From Odontocerum albicorne (Eukaryota > Arthropoda > Insecta > Trichoptera > Odontoceridae): a stretch of DNA of 64,000 bases. This document shows positions 1-10,246 of the stretch, in pieces. The translations under genes and the position numbers were made by a program. Position 1 is the stretch's first letter. Every line of letters begins with the position of its first letter. The stretch lies in contig OX463863.1 in assembly GCA_949825065.1 (NCBI GenBank), forward strand, positions 15,732,345 to 15,796,344, read 5' to 3'. Under the pieces are notes generated by a model. That model had not been told where the DNA came from and did not search any database. It saw only the letters and a list, made by a program, of their open reading frames with translations.

Positions 1-1151
1 CGATCGATTCTACTTGTATTTACCATTTTTGCGTTATGAATGGTGGAAATCATTTGAATGTTACGGTTTTTTTTGTGTTTCCATATTTGTAAAAGGATTT
101 CCCCTTTTCTCTTATGCCTGGCTTCTGAACGCCGAATTCTAGCATTTTTTAGGGAAATTGGCAGTCCACGATTCGATCTAATCGTCCCACAAACTCTAAT
201 TTTTTTCGATAGTAAAGTAGACGCTAATTTCACACTATTGTAAAAATTGTCAGCATAAAGATGATGCCATTTATTTAAATATGGATCCAAAATTTTCATT
301 ATTGTATTTTCTAAGCTCATGCCTTTTCCAGAATATATAACAAAATTGCAAATATAGCAAGTTTTTGCTTCGCATACAATTCTATTTAAAATTCCATATT
401 TAACAATTTTACTTGGGTTGTAAACCCGAAAGCCGAGCCTTCCTCTGAATGGTATGATACCTTCATCGAGTGACAAGTTTTGTTCTGGTTCATACACCGT
501 TTTGAACTTATTTAAAAAATAATCAATAATATCTTGCACTTTTATGAGTTTGTTAGAATTTGGAGGAATATTCGAGTTATCAGAAAAATGCAGAAAAGAC
601 ATAATTTGCCTGAATCGATCTCTGCTCATTGTTTTGGCAAAAATAGGCGTTTCTATCAATGGGTTGGTTGACCAATAGCTATCGATGGAGTTTTTCCTCA
701 CCAAACCCATAATTATGACAAGCCCAAACATTTTTTTTATTTCTTGCATTGTGACGTCAGACCATTTTAGACCATGAGCTGGAATTTTATACCTATGGCT
801 GTTTCTTTGTTGATAGGAATTTGTCTCTCGGACTATTTTTTCAAATAAATCATCGCCAATAAATAGCGACGTTACTTCACTTGGACTTTCAGGATTATTT
901 GGAAATATTTTCACTCCAGCAACACCTTCAAAATTTTCATTATTTCGCGCTGGATCAAAATCTGTCCAATCAATGTTTACATCTTCTTCCTCCGTGTTGC
1001 TGGATGAAGATGACGTAGGTACATGCATTACCCGTACTCGACTTCTTTGTCCTACAATATCAGATGCACTTTCTTCACTGTCTTCATTACCACTGGCTAT
1101 ATCAGATAAATCGTCTTCACATATTTCGGGTAAAAATGACTCGTCTTCCAT
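1..1151 (-). CDS. piggyBac-like transposase, N-terminal 383 aa, cut by the window edge
   Basis: Reading minus from the ATG at 1151 the frame is open to base 1 with no stop, so the gene continues beyond the left edge. The first 90 or so residues are acidic and serine-rich, as is usual in piggyBac transposases. The RNase H-like core follows: LSLDEGIIPFRGR gives the first catalytic Asp (about 570-600 on the plus strand is just before it, the motif itself is near 450-480) and YADNFYNS gives the second. Next comes a stretch ending in MISTIHNAKMV, typical of the PGBD4-like group. The third catalytic Asp and the cysteine-rich C-terminus would lie outside. It differs clearly in sequence from the other piggyBac family at 12467. 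With no internal stops over 1.15 kb this may be a recent, possibly active element. What would change the call: a stop just left of the window. Confidence 0.85.
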   Translation of the reverse strand, partial: MEDESFLPEICEDDLSDIASGNEDSEESASDIVGQRSRVRVMHVPTSSSSSNTEEEDVNIDWTDFDPARNNENFEGVAGVKIFPNNPESPSEVTSLFIGDDLFEKIVRETNSYQQRNSHRYKIPAHGLKWSDVTMQEIKKMFGLVIIMGLVRKNSIDSYWSTNPLIETPIFAKTMSRDRFRQIMSFLHFSDNSNIPPNSNKLIKVQDIIDYFLNKFKTVYEPEQNLSLDEGIIPFRGRLGFRVYNPSKIVKYGILNRIVCEAKTCYICNFVIYSGKGMSLENTIMKILDPYLNKWHHLYADNFYNSVKLASTLLSKKIRVCGTIRSNRGLPISLKNARIRRSEARHKRKGEILLQIWKHKKNRNIQMISTIHNAKMVNTSRID

Positions 1152-1703
1152 TTTGAAGGGTTTGAAAATTCAACGATTCAAACAGTCAATTTAAACAATA
1201 ATCACAAAGAACTAGGGATTGAATACACCAACGAACACAGCAAAACGCAGAGAAATACTGAAGTTTTGACAGTAAAAACAGGAGCATTTTTCTCGGAATT
1301 TCAACCACATGTTTGCAATTCATTCGATGGCATTCCCCGAAATTTACCAAAGAAGCAAACCTTTTCATATTCAATGTTTGTACATATTATTTAAAAACTA
1401 AGCAAGGCTAAAAACAAAACAGATACACTTATTTGTTCCAATAGAAAAGTAAAAAAAATCCTATTAAAAAATCGCATTTTTTTTAAATTACGTAAATATT
1501 TACAGATATGTAATTTATAATTTTAATAATCTATTAAATGTTTGCCATGACATCTGTTGGATGAAATTGAAATATTTATCGCGGTAGACCGATTTTTTAG
1601 GGCCAAAGTGTCACATGGCAGAAGACACACGGGTGCGTAACCCGCGACCACGTATGGAGACTCTGAAGACTCACCCATGCGTAACCCGCCGCGAATGAGT
1701 TAA
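1..1703 (-). mobile_element. piggyBac-like element, 5' part, inserted at TTAA in the ZNF-A array
   Basis: The element end lies at 1699, next to a TTAA at 1700-1703. Reading minus from the TTAA, the end begins ACTCATTCGCGGCGGGTTAC, and a GGGTTACGCA motif recurs about 45 bp further in, resembling the subterminal repeats of piggyBac ends. Bases 1152-1599 are its AT-rich 5' untranslated sequence, with no other gene. The sequence right of the TTAA (1700-1735) aligns to uninterrupted paralogous sequence at 24826 and 44623, both with TTAA, so those are natural empty sites. The other end is outside the window. Confidence 0.8.
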
Positions 1704-2466
1704 GTCCTTTTATTGTGACAATATTTTGCCACAATTCATACCGCTGTAGAGCTTCAGATAATGTCTTATCACATTTTCCACAGCTGAAAGGCTTCTCTCC
1801 ACAATGCATCCTTTCATGAGATTTTAAATTATTTTTTTGGGAGAATGTCTTATCACATTGTCCACAGCTGTAAGGCTTCTCTCCACTATGAATCCTTTCA
1901 TGAGATTTTAAATGATTTTTTTGGGAGAATGTCTTATCACATTGTCCACAGCTGAAAGGCTTCTCTCCAATATGAATCATTGCATGAGATTTGAAATGAT
2001 TTTTTAGGGAGAATGTCTTATCACATTTTCCACAGCTGAAAGGCTTCTCTCCACTATAAATCCTTGAATGAGATTTTAAATTAATTTTTTGGGAGAATGT
2101 CTTATCACATTGCCCACAGCTGTAAGGCTTCTCCCCACTATGAATCCTTTCATGATATTTTAATTCACCTTTTCGTAAGAATGTCGTATCACATTGTCCA
2201 CAGCTGTAAGGCTTCTCTCCACTATGAATCCTTTCATGATATTTTTATTTACATTTAAATGAGAATCTCTGATCACATTGTTCACAGCTGTAAGGCTTCT
2301 CTCCATTATGAATCCTTTGATGATAATGTAAATGGTTTTTTTTGGAGAATGTCTTATCACATTGTCCACAGCTGTAAGGCTTCTCTCCCTTATGCATCCT
2401 TTCATGAGATTTTAATTGAATTTTTTGGGAGAATGTCTTATCACATTGTCCACAGCTCTGAGGCTT
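1597..2466 (-). pseudogene. Decaying 3' finger array downstream of ZNF-A
   Basis: About nine 84-bp finger modules continue left of the ZNF-A stop codon in the same orientation. They carry in-frame stops (the TAG at 2467-2469 and a TAA near 2246), mutated linkers and lost spacing. The leftmost open stretch (1597-1980, 127 codons) has three recognisable fingers ([17 protein letters not shown] type). It then reads across the TTAA at 1700 into the end of the piggyBac-like element, so its last 35 or so residues are transposon-encoded. There is no own start exon, so I take it as 3' untranslated or fossil sequence. Whether readthrough of the TAG ever uses it is unknown. Confidence 0.7.
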
Positions 2467-5400
2467 CTAACCACTATGAATCCTTTCATGAGATTTTAAA
2501 TTACATTTGAGTGAGAATCTCTTATCACATTGTCCACAGCTGAAAGGCTTCTCTCCACTATGAATCCTTGAATGAGATTTTAAATTATTTTTTTGGGAGA
2601 ATGTCTTATCACATTGTCCACAACTGTAAGGCTTCTCTCCACAATGCATCCTTTCATGAGATTTTAAATTATTTTTTTGGGAGAATGTCTTATCACATTG
2701 TCCACAGCTGTAAGGCTTCTCTCCACTATGAATCCTTTCATGAGATTTTAAATGATTTTTTTGGGAGAATGTCTTATCACATTGTCCACAGCTGAAAGGC
2801 TTCTCTCTACTATGAATCCTTTCATGATATTTTAAATTACCTTTAAATGAGAATCTTTTATCACATTGTCCACAGCTGTAAGGCTTCTCTCCACTATGCA
2901 TCCTTTCATGAGATTTTAATTGATATTTTTGGGAGAATGTCTTATGACATTGTCCACAGCTGTAAGGCTTCTCTCCACTATGAATCCTTTCATGAGAATT
3001 TAAACTACTTTTGTCTGAGAATGTCTTATCACATTGTCCGCAGCTGTAAGGCTTCTCTCCACTATGAATCCTTTCATGAGATTTTAAATGATCTTTTCGT
3101 GAGAATGTCTTATCACATTGTCCACAGCTGAAAGGCTTCTCTCCACTATGAATCCTTTCATGAGATTTTAAATGATCTTTTCGTGAGAATGTCTTATCAC
3201 ATTGTCCACAGCTGAAAGGCTTCTCTCCACTATGAATCCTTGAATGAGATTTTAAATAAATTTTTTGGGAGAATGTCTTATCACATTGTCCACAACTGTA
3301 AGGCTTCTCTCCACTATGCATCCTTTCATGAGATTTTAAATAAATTTTTTGGGAGAATGTCTTATCACATTGTCCACAGCTGTAAGGCTTCTCTCCACTA
3401 TGAATCCTTTCATGAGATTTTAAATGATCTTTTCGTGAGAATGTCTTATCACATTGTCCACAGCTGAAAGGCTTCTCTCCACTATGAATCCTTGAATGAG
3501 ATTTTAAATAAATTTTTTGGGAGAATGTCTTATCACATTGTCCACAACTGTAAGGCTTCTCTCCACTATGCATCCTTTCATGAGATTTTAAATAAATTTT
3601 TTGGGAGAATGTCTTATCACATTGTCCACAGCTGTAAGGCTTCTCTCCACTATGAATACTTTCATGATATTTTAATTCACTTTTTCGTAAGAATGTCTTA
3701 TCACATTGTCCACAGCTGTAAGGCTTCTCTCCACTATGAATCCTTTCATGATATTTTAATTCACCTTTTCGTAAGAATGTCTTATCACATTGTCCACAGC
3801 TGTAAGGCTTCTCTCCACTATGAATCCTCTCATGACATTTTAATTGAATATTTTGAGAGAATGTCTTATCACATTGTCCACAGCTGTAAGGCTTCTCTCC
3901 ACTATGAATCCTTTCATGAGATTTTAAATCACCTTTTCGTAAGAATGTCTTATCACATTGTCCACAGCTGTAAGGCTTCTCTCCACAATGAATCCTTTCA
4001 TGAGATTTTAAATAACCTTTCTGTAAGAATGTCTTGTCACATTGTCCACAGCTGTAAGGCTTCTCTCCACTATGAATCCTTTCATGAGATTTTAAATCAC
4101 CTTTTCGTAAGAATGTCTTATCACATTGTCCACAGCTGTAAGGCTTCTCTCCACTGTGAATCCTTTCATGATCTCTTAATTTATCATTTCGTGAGAATGT
4201 CTGTGAACGATTTCCACCACCATAGGATTTCTGTCTAGATGGTTTACTTTTATAAATGTTATCACCTGAATCTAAAAAAATAAGAAAATTAAGAGAAAAT
4301 CTCTGAATTATACATTTCTTTGAATATTGAAAATATAGATCTTATTGTAACAAAGCATTTCTCGATTTTTAGTTATTTGATTCATACAACAATTAACTAG
4401 AATTGAATTGTTGACTAAGAAAAAATTTGACAGGGTTAATATAAAAATATTTTAACTTTATTGTTGTATTTTCCGCAGAGAAGTAATTAAACCTAAAAAC
4501 ATAATATTAAATGATTAATTAATGAAAGAACTAAGACTTCTTATATTGAAACATGGATTCTCAAAAGAAGAAGGGCATTAAATTTCCTTATTGTGGCTGC
4601 TTCCATACAAATACCTTTCTCACTACAATACACGTTAAAATTATATTGTTTTAAATCTTTATCATGTAGCATGTAAAAAGCGTCATTGATTTTTACGGAA
4701 TGGTAAATTATTTTTAACATTCTGTCAAAATGATACCTATCATAGTGACAGCGAGTTGTCTTTCTCAACTTTGGTATATGAGGATCGGAACACTGTACTA
4801 AGTTAAATGTATGTATGTGGACGAGGCAAAGGAAGTATGTTGCGATAGGAAAGTGTAGCATTCCGTCGTTTATGTTTACCCAACAAAGAAATGCATACAT
4901 AAATGTATTTAATAAAAATATTTCCAATACAAATAACAATGATAAGGTTAAAATGAGACCAGTACTGATGTGCACAAAACCATCCAAATACGAGAATATG
5001 TAATTCATTAATACCTTTGTGGTTCCTGATGTGGTTTATTAAACTGGCTTTGCTTTTGTACATTTCCCCACAGTCATCACACTCAAAAGGTTTCCCAGTA
5101 GCAGCATTACTTCCAGAGTCCGTGTCATACAGTTCTGGAGGCCAAATAATTCTCATGACACTCGACACTCTGCCTGATGAGATGTCAAAATCTAAAAAAT
5201 AATATTGTTTGGATTTCGTTTAAATTTAATTTTAAATTATAAGGAAAGAAATGTTGCACATCACTTAATCTTATTTCGTTTCTATTATATGTGAAATTTA
5301 TCACTCATTTAAGTCATTTTATCCAACAACTTCAGCAACACAGAACGCTTTAAGGATTTCTCCGACTTAAAGTCCTCTTTGACTGAATAACTCCACCACT

Positions 5401-5694
5401 GAAGTTGCAGATCTCAAGTAAAAATGGAACAAGACAATATTTTGACCATGATGATAAATAAATATTTAATATTTTTAAACTCATTAAGCACTCACTGTAC
5501 TCTGTGCGTGTGTCTCCAGCACCCGCACTGTTGAGTTGAGCGCACTCCACCTTGACATCAGCCTCTTCTATATCTATACTGTAGTCCGGCACCGACAATG
5601 TCCCGAGCTGTTCAGCATCCGCTCTCTCCTCCTTCACAGATACGACTGAGGCTTCTTCATGTTCCCATTTGGGGAAAAGTTCCCGGGAGTTCAT
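2467..5694 (-). CDS. C2H2 zinc-finger protein, copy A (three exons, 726 aa, 20 canonical fingers)
   Basis: Probable nuclear DNA-binding protein. Exon 1 is 5694-5496 (199 nt; starts MNSRELFPKWEHEEASVVSV), donor GTGAGT. Exon 2 is 5191-5015 (177 nt), acceptor TTTTTTAG, donor GTATTA. Exon 3 is 4271-2467, acceptor TTTTTTTAG. Phases match at both junctions and total 727 codons. Residues 1-66 are acidic, with VKEE and VKVE, both fitting the SUMO consensus. Exon 2 carries one finger, CDDC followed by H-x3-H. Exon 3 opens with a degenerate finger that has lost its cysteines (YGGGN), then 20 tandem 28-residue fingers with HSGEKPYSC linkers. Scaffold residues are nearly constant while helix positions -1, 2 and 3 vary; position 6 is nearly always Ser. 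It ends at a TAG replacing the Glu of a GEKP linker. Splicing is inferred from sequence only. Targets are unknown. Confidence 0.85.
4541..5008 (-). other. Open frame inside intron 2 of ZNF-A (155 codons), uncertain
   Basis: It starts 7 bases past the exon 2 donor and fills most of the 743-bp intron. The first third is hydrophobic; the rest is mixed and ends LLLLRIHVSI. I recognise no family. A close version is open in copy B (28086-28553) and a 154-codon version in copy C (35684-36148), where two indels compensate. In copy D it is broken by an insertion. It may be chance openness in a recently duplicated intron, an alternative 3' exon, or a small protein. Confidence 0.25.
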
Positions 5695-6254
5695 TCCTGA
5701 TTTTCTTTTCCTTACTTCTGTATCTCAATTTATTTACTATTATCCAAGGCGCCAATTGACTATAAAATAAACAGATAATCAAGTCACCTTGCATCGTTAG
5801 TAATAAAATGTAAATGTGATAGATGTCACAAATCATCTCCTTAATAGGATAAATTCCTAATTAACGCATTCACCACCACTATACAATGGAACTCATTTGT
5901 TATAAAATCCAAACGAATACTTAGGCCCACACAGCAAAAATACTTCGCTAGCCACAAGTATGCAAATGACACTAATGTACGTGTTTCTACATTTTCACGT
6001 CTTTATATTCCCTTTATCACTCTACAATATATATTTATGGTCAAGTAAGCTACTTGATAAAAACAATAAAAATAACTCACAAAACAGATGTGTACTTATA
6101 CCGTGAGAATATACCGTTTTACTGGCAAACTAATACACAAGAAAGACTTTCTAAAATAAACCTGTAATGGACTAGAGCGCGTGTCACGACACCTTGGACT
6201 TTTTAACACATTGACAAGTTTAGTGCGTAATATACAAAATGTGTCAGTGTATTA
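5695..6254. promoter_or_regulatory. Upstream region of ZNF-A, no element recognised
   Basis: This sequence 5' of ZNF-A exon 1 is conserved at 29240-29793, 37714-38270 and 48089-48630. It must hold the 5' UTR and promoter if the gene is transcribed from here. The start context on the minus strand is AATCAGGAATGA. I see no convincing TATA box, CpG cluster or further splice donor that I would defend. Confidence 0.35.
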
Positions 6255-7080
6255 TAGTTCGGAAATTCTAGGGTGAGTCTTGTGACAGCTCACAAATTTG
6301 CCCCAATACAACCTTGTAAGAATGTTCAGTAATTTTAATTATTTTATAAACTTTAATATAAGCCTCAATTCTAATAAATAGTAAGTTATTTAGGTAAATA
6401 CATTACATAAGGTTGTATTGGGGCAAATTTGTAAGCTGTCACAGGACTCATCCTAGAATTTCCGAACTTTAGTAAGTATCTTTGCCATGGTTGGTTGATG
6501 CGTTCCGTCAGTAGTCAGTTCTAGTCCACTGACGTTTGAAGCGTGCGCGGGCAGTGTTTATTTGACGAAGAATACGGTGACCATAATGTCTGAAGTTACG
6601 AAGTAAGGAAAAGGAAGAGCATTGTGTGGACAAACTAAAGAAGTGTTTCTACATTTTCACGTCTTAACATTCCCTTTATCACTCTACAATATATATTTAT
6701 GGTCAAGTAAGCTACTTGATAAAAACAAGAAAAATATCTCACAAAACATATGTGTACTTGCTGAGAATATACCGTTTTACTGGCAAACTAATACACAAGA
6801 AAGGCTTTATAAAATAAACCTGTAATGGACAAGAGTGCGTGTCACGAAATCTTGCACTTTTTAATATATTAACAATTTTAGTGCGCAATACACAAAATGT
6901 GTCACTGTATTAGTAAGTATCTTTGCCGTGGTTGGTTGATGCGTTCCATCAGTAGCCAGTTCTAGTCCACTGAAGTTTGAAGCGTGCGCACGGTGTTTAT
7001 TTGACGAAAAATACTGTGACCATAATGTCTGAAGTTACGAAGTTAGGAAAAGGAAGAGCATTGTGTGGACAAACTAAAGA
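5981..7080. repeat. Tandem duplication upstream of ZNF-A, two unequal halves
   Basis: A segment beginning GTGTTTCTACATTTTCACGT at 5981 begins again at 6641. Both halves run through the same upstream sequence to the transposase start ATGTCTGAAG (first half 6585, second half 7025). The first half contains a 215-bp MITE; the second half has the uninterrupted site near 6910. Small variants in the second half match copy C rather than the first half, so it was probably acquired by unequal exchange with a C-like unit. Confidence 0.75.
6255..6469. mobile_element. TA-flanked MITE, family 1 (215 bp)
   Basis: Terminal inverted repeats of about 60 bp begin TAGTTCGGAAATTCTAGG and contain GCTCACAAATTTGCCCCAAT. 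It is flanked by TA on both sides (6253-6254 and 6470-6471); the last base of the right repeat is mutated. The centre is AT-rich with no coding capacity. The empty site is seen at about 6910 and in copy C near 38270. TA duplication suggests mobilisation by a Tc1/mariner-type transposase. Confidence 0.85.
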
Positions 7081-8616
7081 AGTGGTTTTGAATGTTTATA
7101 ATTACATCAAGAAATGACGGGACACTAGTGAGGAGGTAAATATTCATGATTTTTATTTATTCTTCAGCGAATCACCTTATGGTAGGAGTAGTTAAACATT
7201 TTACAATATTTATATACCTAATACAATAAAAAAAAAGTTTATTTCAATTTATTTTTAAAAGATATTGAATTAAATTGACAGTAATACAATATCAGTTAAG
7301 CTTGCGATCATTTTCATTTCTGCCATATTAGATATACTCGTATAATAATAATTTTCCGCTATATGAAATAGTTGATGTTTTTGTCTACAAACATTTTGTA
7401 TCAAGTTTTAATAATATTTTTTCCCCTTTTTTCAGAGAATGATTCTTATAAACGAAATTTCGATGTCAACTGGGATATCGCCAAGAACTATTAAAACGAT
7501 AACATCTTCCTTTCACAAAAACGGAAAAGATGCCATTAGGTCTCCAAAAAAAAACAAAAAATCGACAAAACAAAGTATATGTAAACAGTTTTGATGAATG
7601 TGTAATAAGGAGGTGTATATATGATTTTCACATTAAAGAAAAAATGTTGCCAACAATCCTAAAAATTATTTCCAGTGTTGCAACAATCAATTAATTTTAA
7701 TGGATCTGAGTCAACCCTGAGAAGAATAAATAAAAATTGGATTTCGCTGCCATGCAACGCGTGGCAATTTAAATATTTTGAGGCAAAACCAGACAATGTA
7801 TATAAAAGAATATCATATTTAAGGGCAGTCAAACAATACCGAGAAGCAGGTAGAAGAATCGTGTACACGGATGAAACATATGTTCATACTAGCCATGGGT
7901 CATCGAGAGCATGGAGCGATCAATCTGAAGAGGGACTTCGAAAGCCCATTTCAAAGATCCTGTTTCATTATTGTGCATGCTGGAAGTGAAAAAGGTTTCA
8001 TACCTAAAAGTCTACTCATACAAATCTCACCAAAAAACTGGAGACTACCATGATTACACGAACTACGACAACTATCAGAAATGGCTTACGGAAAAACTTA
8101 TTCTAAACTTAGAACCGAGATCTATGGTGGTAATTGATAACGCTTCATACCGTAATGAAGTAATGAATCCTGCACCAACATCAAATTCCAAGAAGGCCGA
8201 TATGATTCAATGGCTGACTCAGAGGAGTATCCCTTTTTCAAGTGAAATGCTTAAGCCAGAATTATATCGGTTAATCTTAAGACACAAAAATGTATTCAAG
8301 GAATACGCCATCGATAGGTTATTTCAGAATAATGGGCACGATGTTTAACGGCTTCCACCCTACCATCCAGATCTCAATCCAATAGAAAAGGTTTGAGCTT
8401 GTGGGCTCTAGAAATACTGATATAACGTTGAGTTCTGTCGAAAGGTTGGTCAAAGAGAAGGTTTCTTTGATTTGGAGTGACGAGTGGAGTAATGTTTGCC
8501 GGCATGTATGGTACAGGAAACGGAATTCCAATACTGGGAAAATGAAGTATGTTAGCTCTGGACAGTATTACTGATCTCAATCAATTTTTCAAAAATATGG
8601 ATTCAAGCGACGATTA
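7025..8616 (+). pseudogene. DD82E (Sailor-like) IS630/Tc1/mariner transposase, dead copy A
   Basis: Exon 1 7025-7135 (starts MSEVTKLGKGRALCG; in-frame TGA after NYIKK), intron 7136-7435 with GTAAAT donor and TTTTTTCAG acceptor, exon 2 from 7436. The HTH region MILINEISMSTGVSPRTIKT is followed by a frameshift in a poly-A run specific to this copy (about 7545), a shared frameshift near 7675, then YTDETYVHTSH (first Asp), VVIDNASYRNE (second Asp) and LPPYHPDLNPIE (Glu) after a stop at 8346. I count 82 residues between the second Asp and the Glu, the spacing I recall for the Sailor group. The tail runs to about 8616, with AATAAA near 8665. Several lesions are shared with copies B and D, so it died before duplication. 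Confidence 0.8.
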
Positions 8617-9406
8617 ATCGGTCTTAGTATTTACTAGTGTTAATTGTGTTTTCTTTGCATATTGAATAAATTATTTGATTTTACATTGACCATTTATTTC
8701 ATTATTGTCATTAGGTACATACCTCAATCTGATATTATATTATTATTATGGTAAGTATTTTATTGGAATAGAAAATATCAGATAGACGATATTTATAAAT
8801 ATAATAATATGTTACAAAATAAATTAAAATATGGTCATCCTAGACCGGCAGTGCCAACTATCGTGAAACCCACTCTACTTAACGGCAATTAACTGTTCCT
8901 GGAGAATCACTTTATATTGAGGAAAATAAAAACACTTATGTGGAACAGTACACAAAAATAGGAATATATTTTCTCATGTCTAAATGCAAATATCAAAGAA
9001 ACTGTGCTGAAGTACGTGGGTACACTTTTGAAGTGTTATAATTGTCGCCACGAAAATTCAAATATCCAGGGAACTCGCATTTTTTAACGGGAACGCTAAA
9101 TAATTTGTGGCTTCAGGTTTTGAGATTATTTCAACACATTTTAATCAAAATAAGACGCAAAAGTGAAACAATGTCAACAAAACGCATGACGAGCTTTGTT
9201 AATAATATCGATTAAAATATAAAACAGTGAACATTACCTCGGAGCCAAGGTGTTGAGGAAATCCGTTGCAGTACAACAGCAATATTACAGAGACACTGTG
9301 TTTCTCTCAAATACTGTCCGTTGCTGTGAAGTCTTACAAAGGAAGGAATGCACGCAAATGCCACGAAGGAAAATGTCATTTTCTTCTTCCTAAATAGTGG
9401 CCGTGC
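8617..9406. other. Intergenic, no gene seen
   Basis: AT-rich sequence, conserved with 31711-32215 and 50493-51289, that includes the 3' untranslated tail of the DD82E element. I did not find its terminal inverted repeats with confidence. Short open frames here are not supported by any recognisable family. Confidence 0.5.
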
Positions 9407-9556
9407 ACTCTTATATATGAAGGAGTATACGCCAGTGTCAAGTGATGCAAATGTCATTTTAACAGCTCAAATTAAATTACACCATAGATAAAGTTATTAG
9501 ATACTATGAAGCTGACATCACTCGACACTGGCGTATACTCCTTCATATATAGGAGT
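9407..9556. mobile_element. Fold-back MITE, family 2 (150 bp)
   Basis: The two arms of about 45 bp share TATATATGAAGGAGTATACG followed by CCAGTGTC in inverted orientation, around a short AT-rich centre. A near-identical copy sits at 51290-51437. In copy C (about 39483-39620) only left-arm-like sequence survives, partly as a direct repeat. No coding capacity. Confidence 0.7.
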
Positions 9557-10246
9557 TCACGTCCATTATTCAAAGAGAGAGAGATTTCTAATATATGGAG
9601 AATATGTCAGTGTTGATGGAAAATCATGATTACCAATTTTTATGCAAGTTAATGGACTAATGCCGTAATGGTGCTCATTAAAACCAGGTTCATTTGTACT
9701 TCCATTCGTAAAAATATATTCTTTGAGATCTTCCTGAGGGTTGTCTTATATAAGGACCTCTTTTATTATCAATCCTTATACATTCCCAAATCATTGCATC
9801 ACAACCTTCTTCCTTCTCTCTTGAGGGCTGATACATTCTTGCAAATATTCAATACTAAATAAAACCCTAATAAATCTCTTTTATTACTTTAGATACTTAA
9901 CAGCCGTTACATTTTAACAAGAAGTGTCTGTCAAATTATTTCCTAATCTCAGCTTTCATAGAAATGTGACAAATTTATCTATGAGCTTTAAAAAATATGT
10001 TTAATTAGATGAATTGCACTTTCTAATTAACAAAATGATCACGTCAAAACTAATATTAATTTTATCTTTGTAACAATGTTGGATTTTTTAGAGAATAATT
10101 TTTTTTTAAAATTATAGTTCTGTCCAAGTTATTTGTTTCTCAAACAATATTTAACTGACAAATAATTATTTGAAATCATTAGGAATATAAAAAAATTATA
10201 AGTTAAGTATTTTCAGGAAACTCATTCTCAGTAAATACAAAATTAT
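9557..10246. other. Intergenic, no gene seen
   Basis: AT-rich spacer shared almost unchanged with 51438-52131. A short plus-strand open frame (9668-9862) has no recognisable domain and is present in both copies only because of the duplication. Confidence 0.45.

Noticed and set aside
2160..2405. Minus frame with repeated GFI(M/V)[12 protein letters not shown]
   Set aside because: An out-of-frame reading of the finger modules; the correct frame next to it gives recognisable fingers.
3492..4238. Long plus-strand frames across the finger arrays (also 26953-27783, 46012-46374, 63297-63782) with a 28-residue repeat [20 protein letters not shown]
   Set aside because: They are the antisense reading of the 84-bp finger modules. 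A repeat unit that is a multiple of three and lacks antisense stops stays open automatically; there is no independent start or domain.
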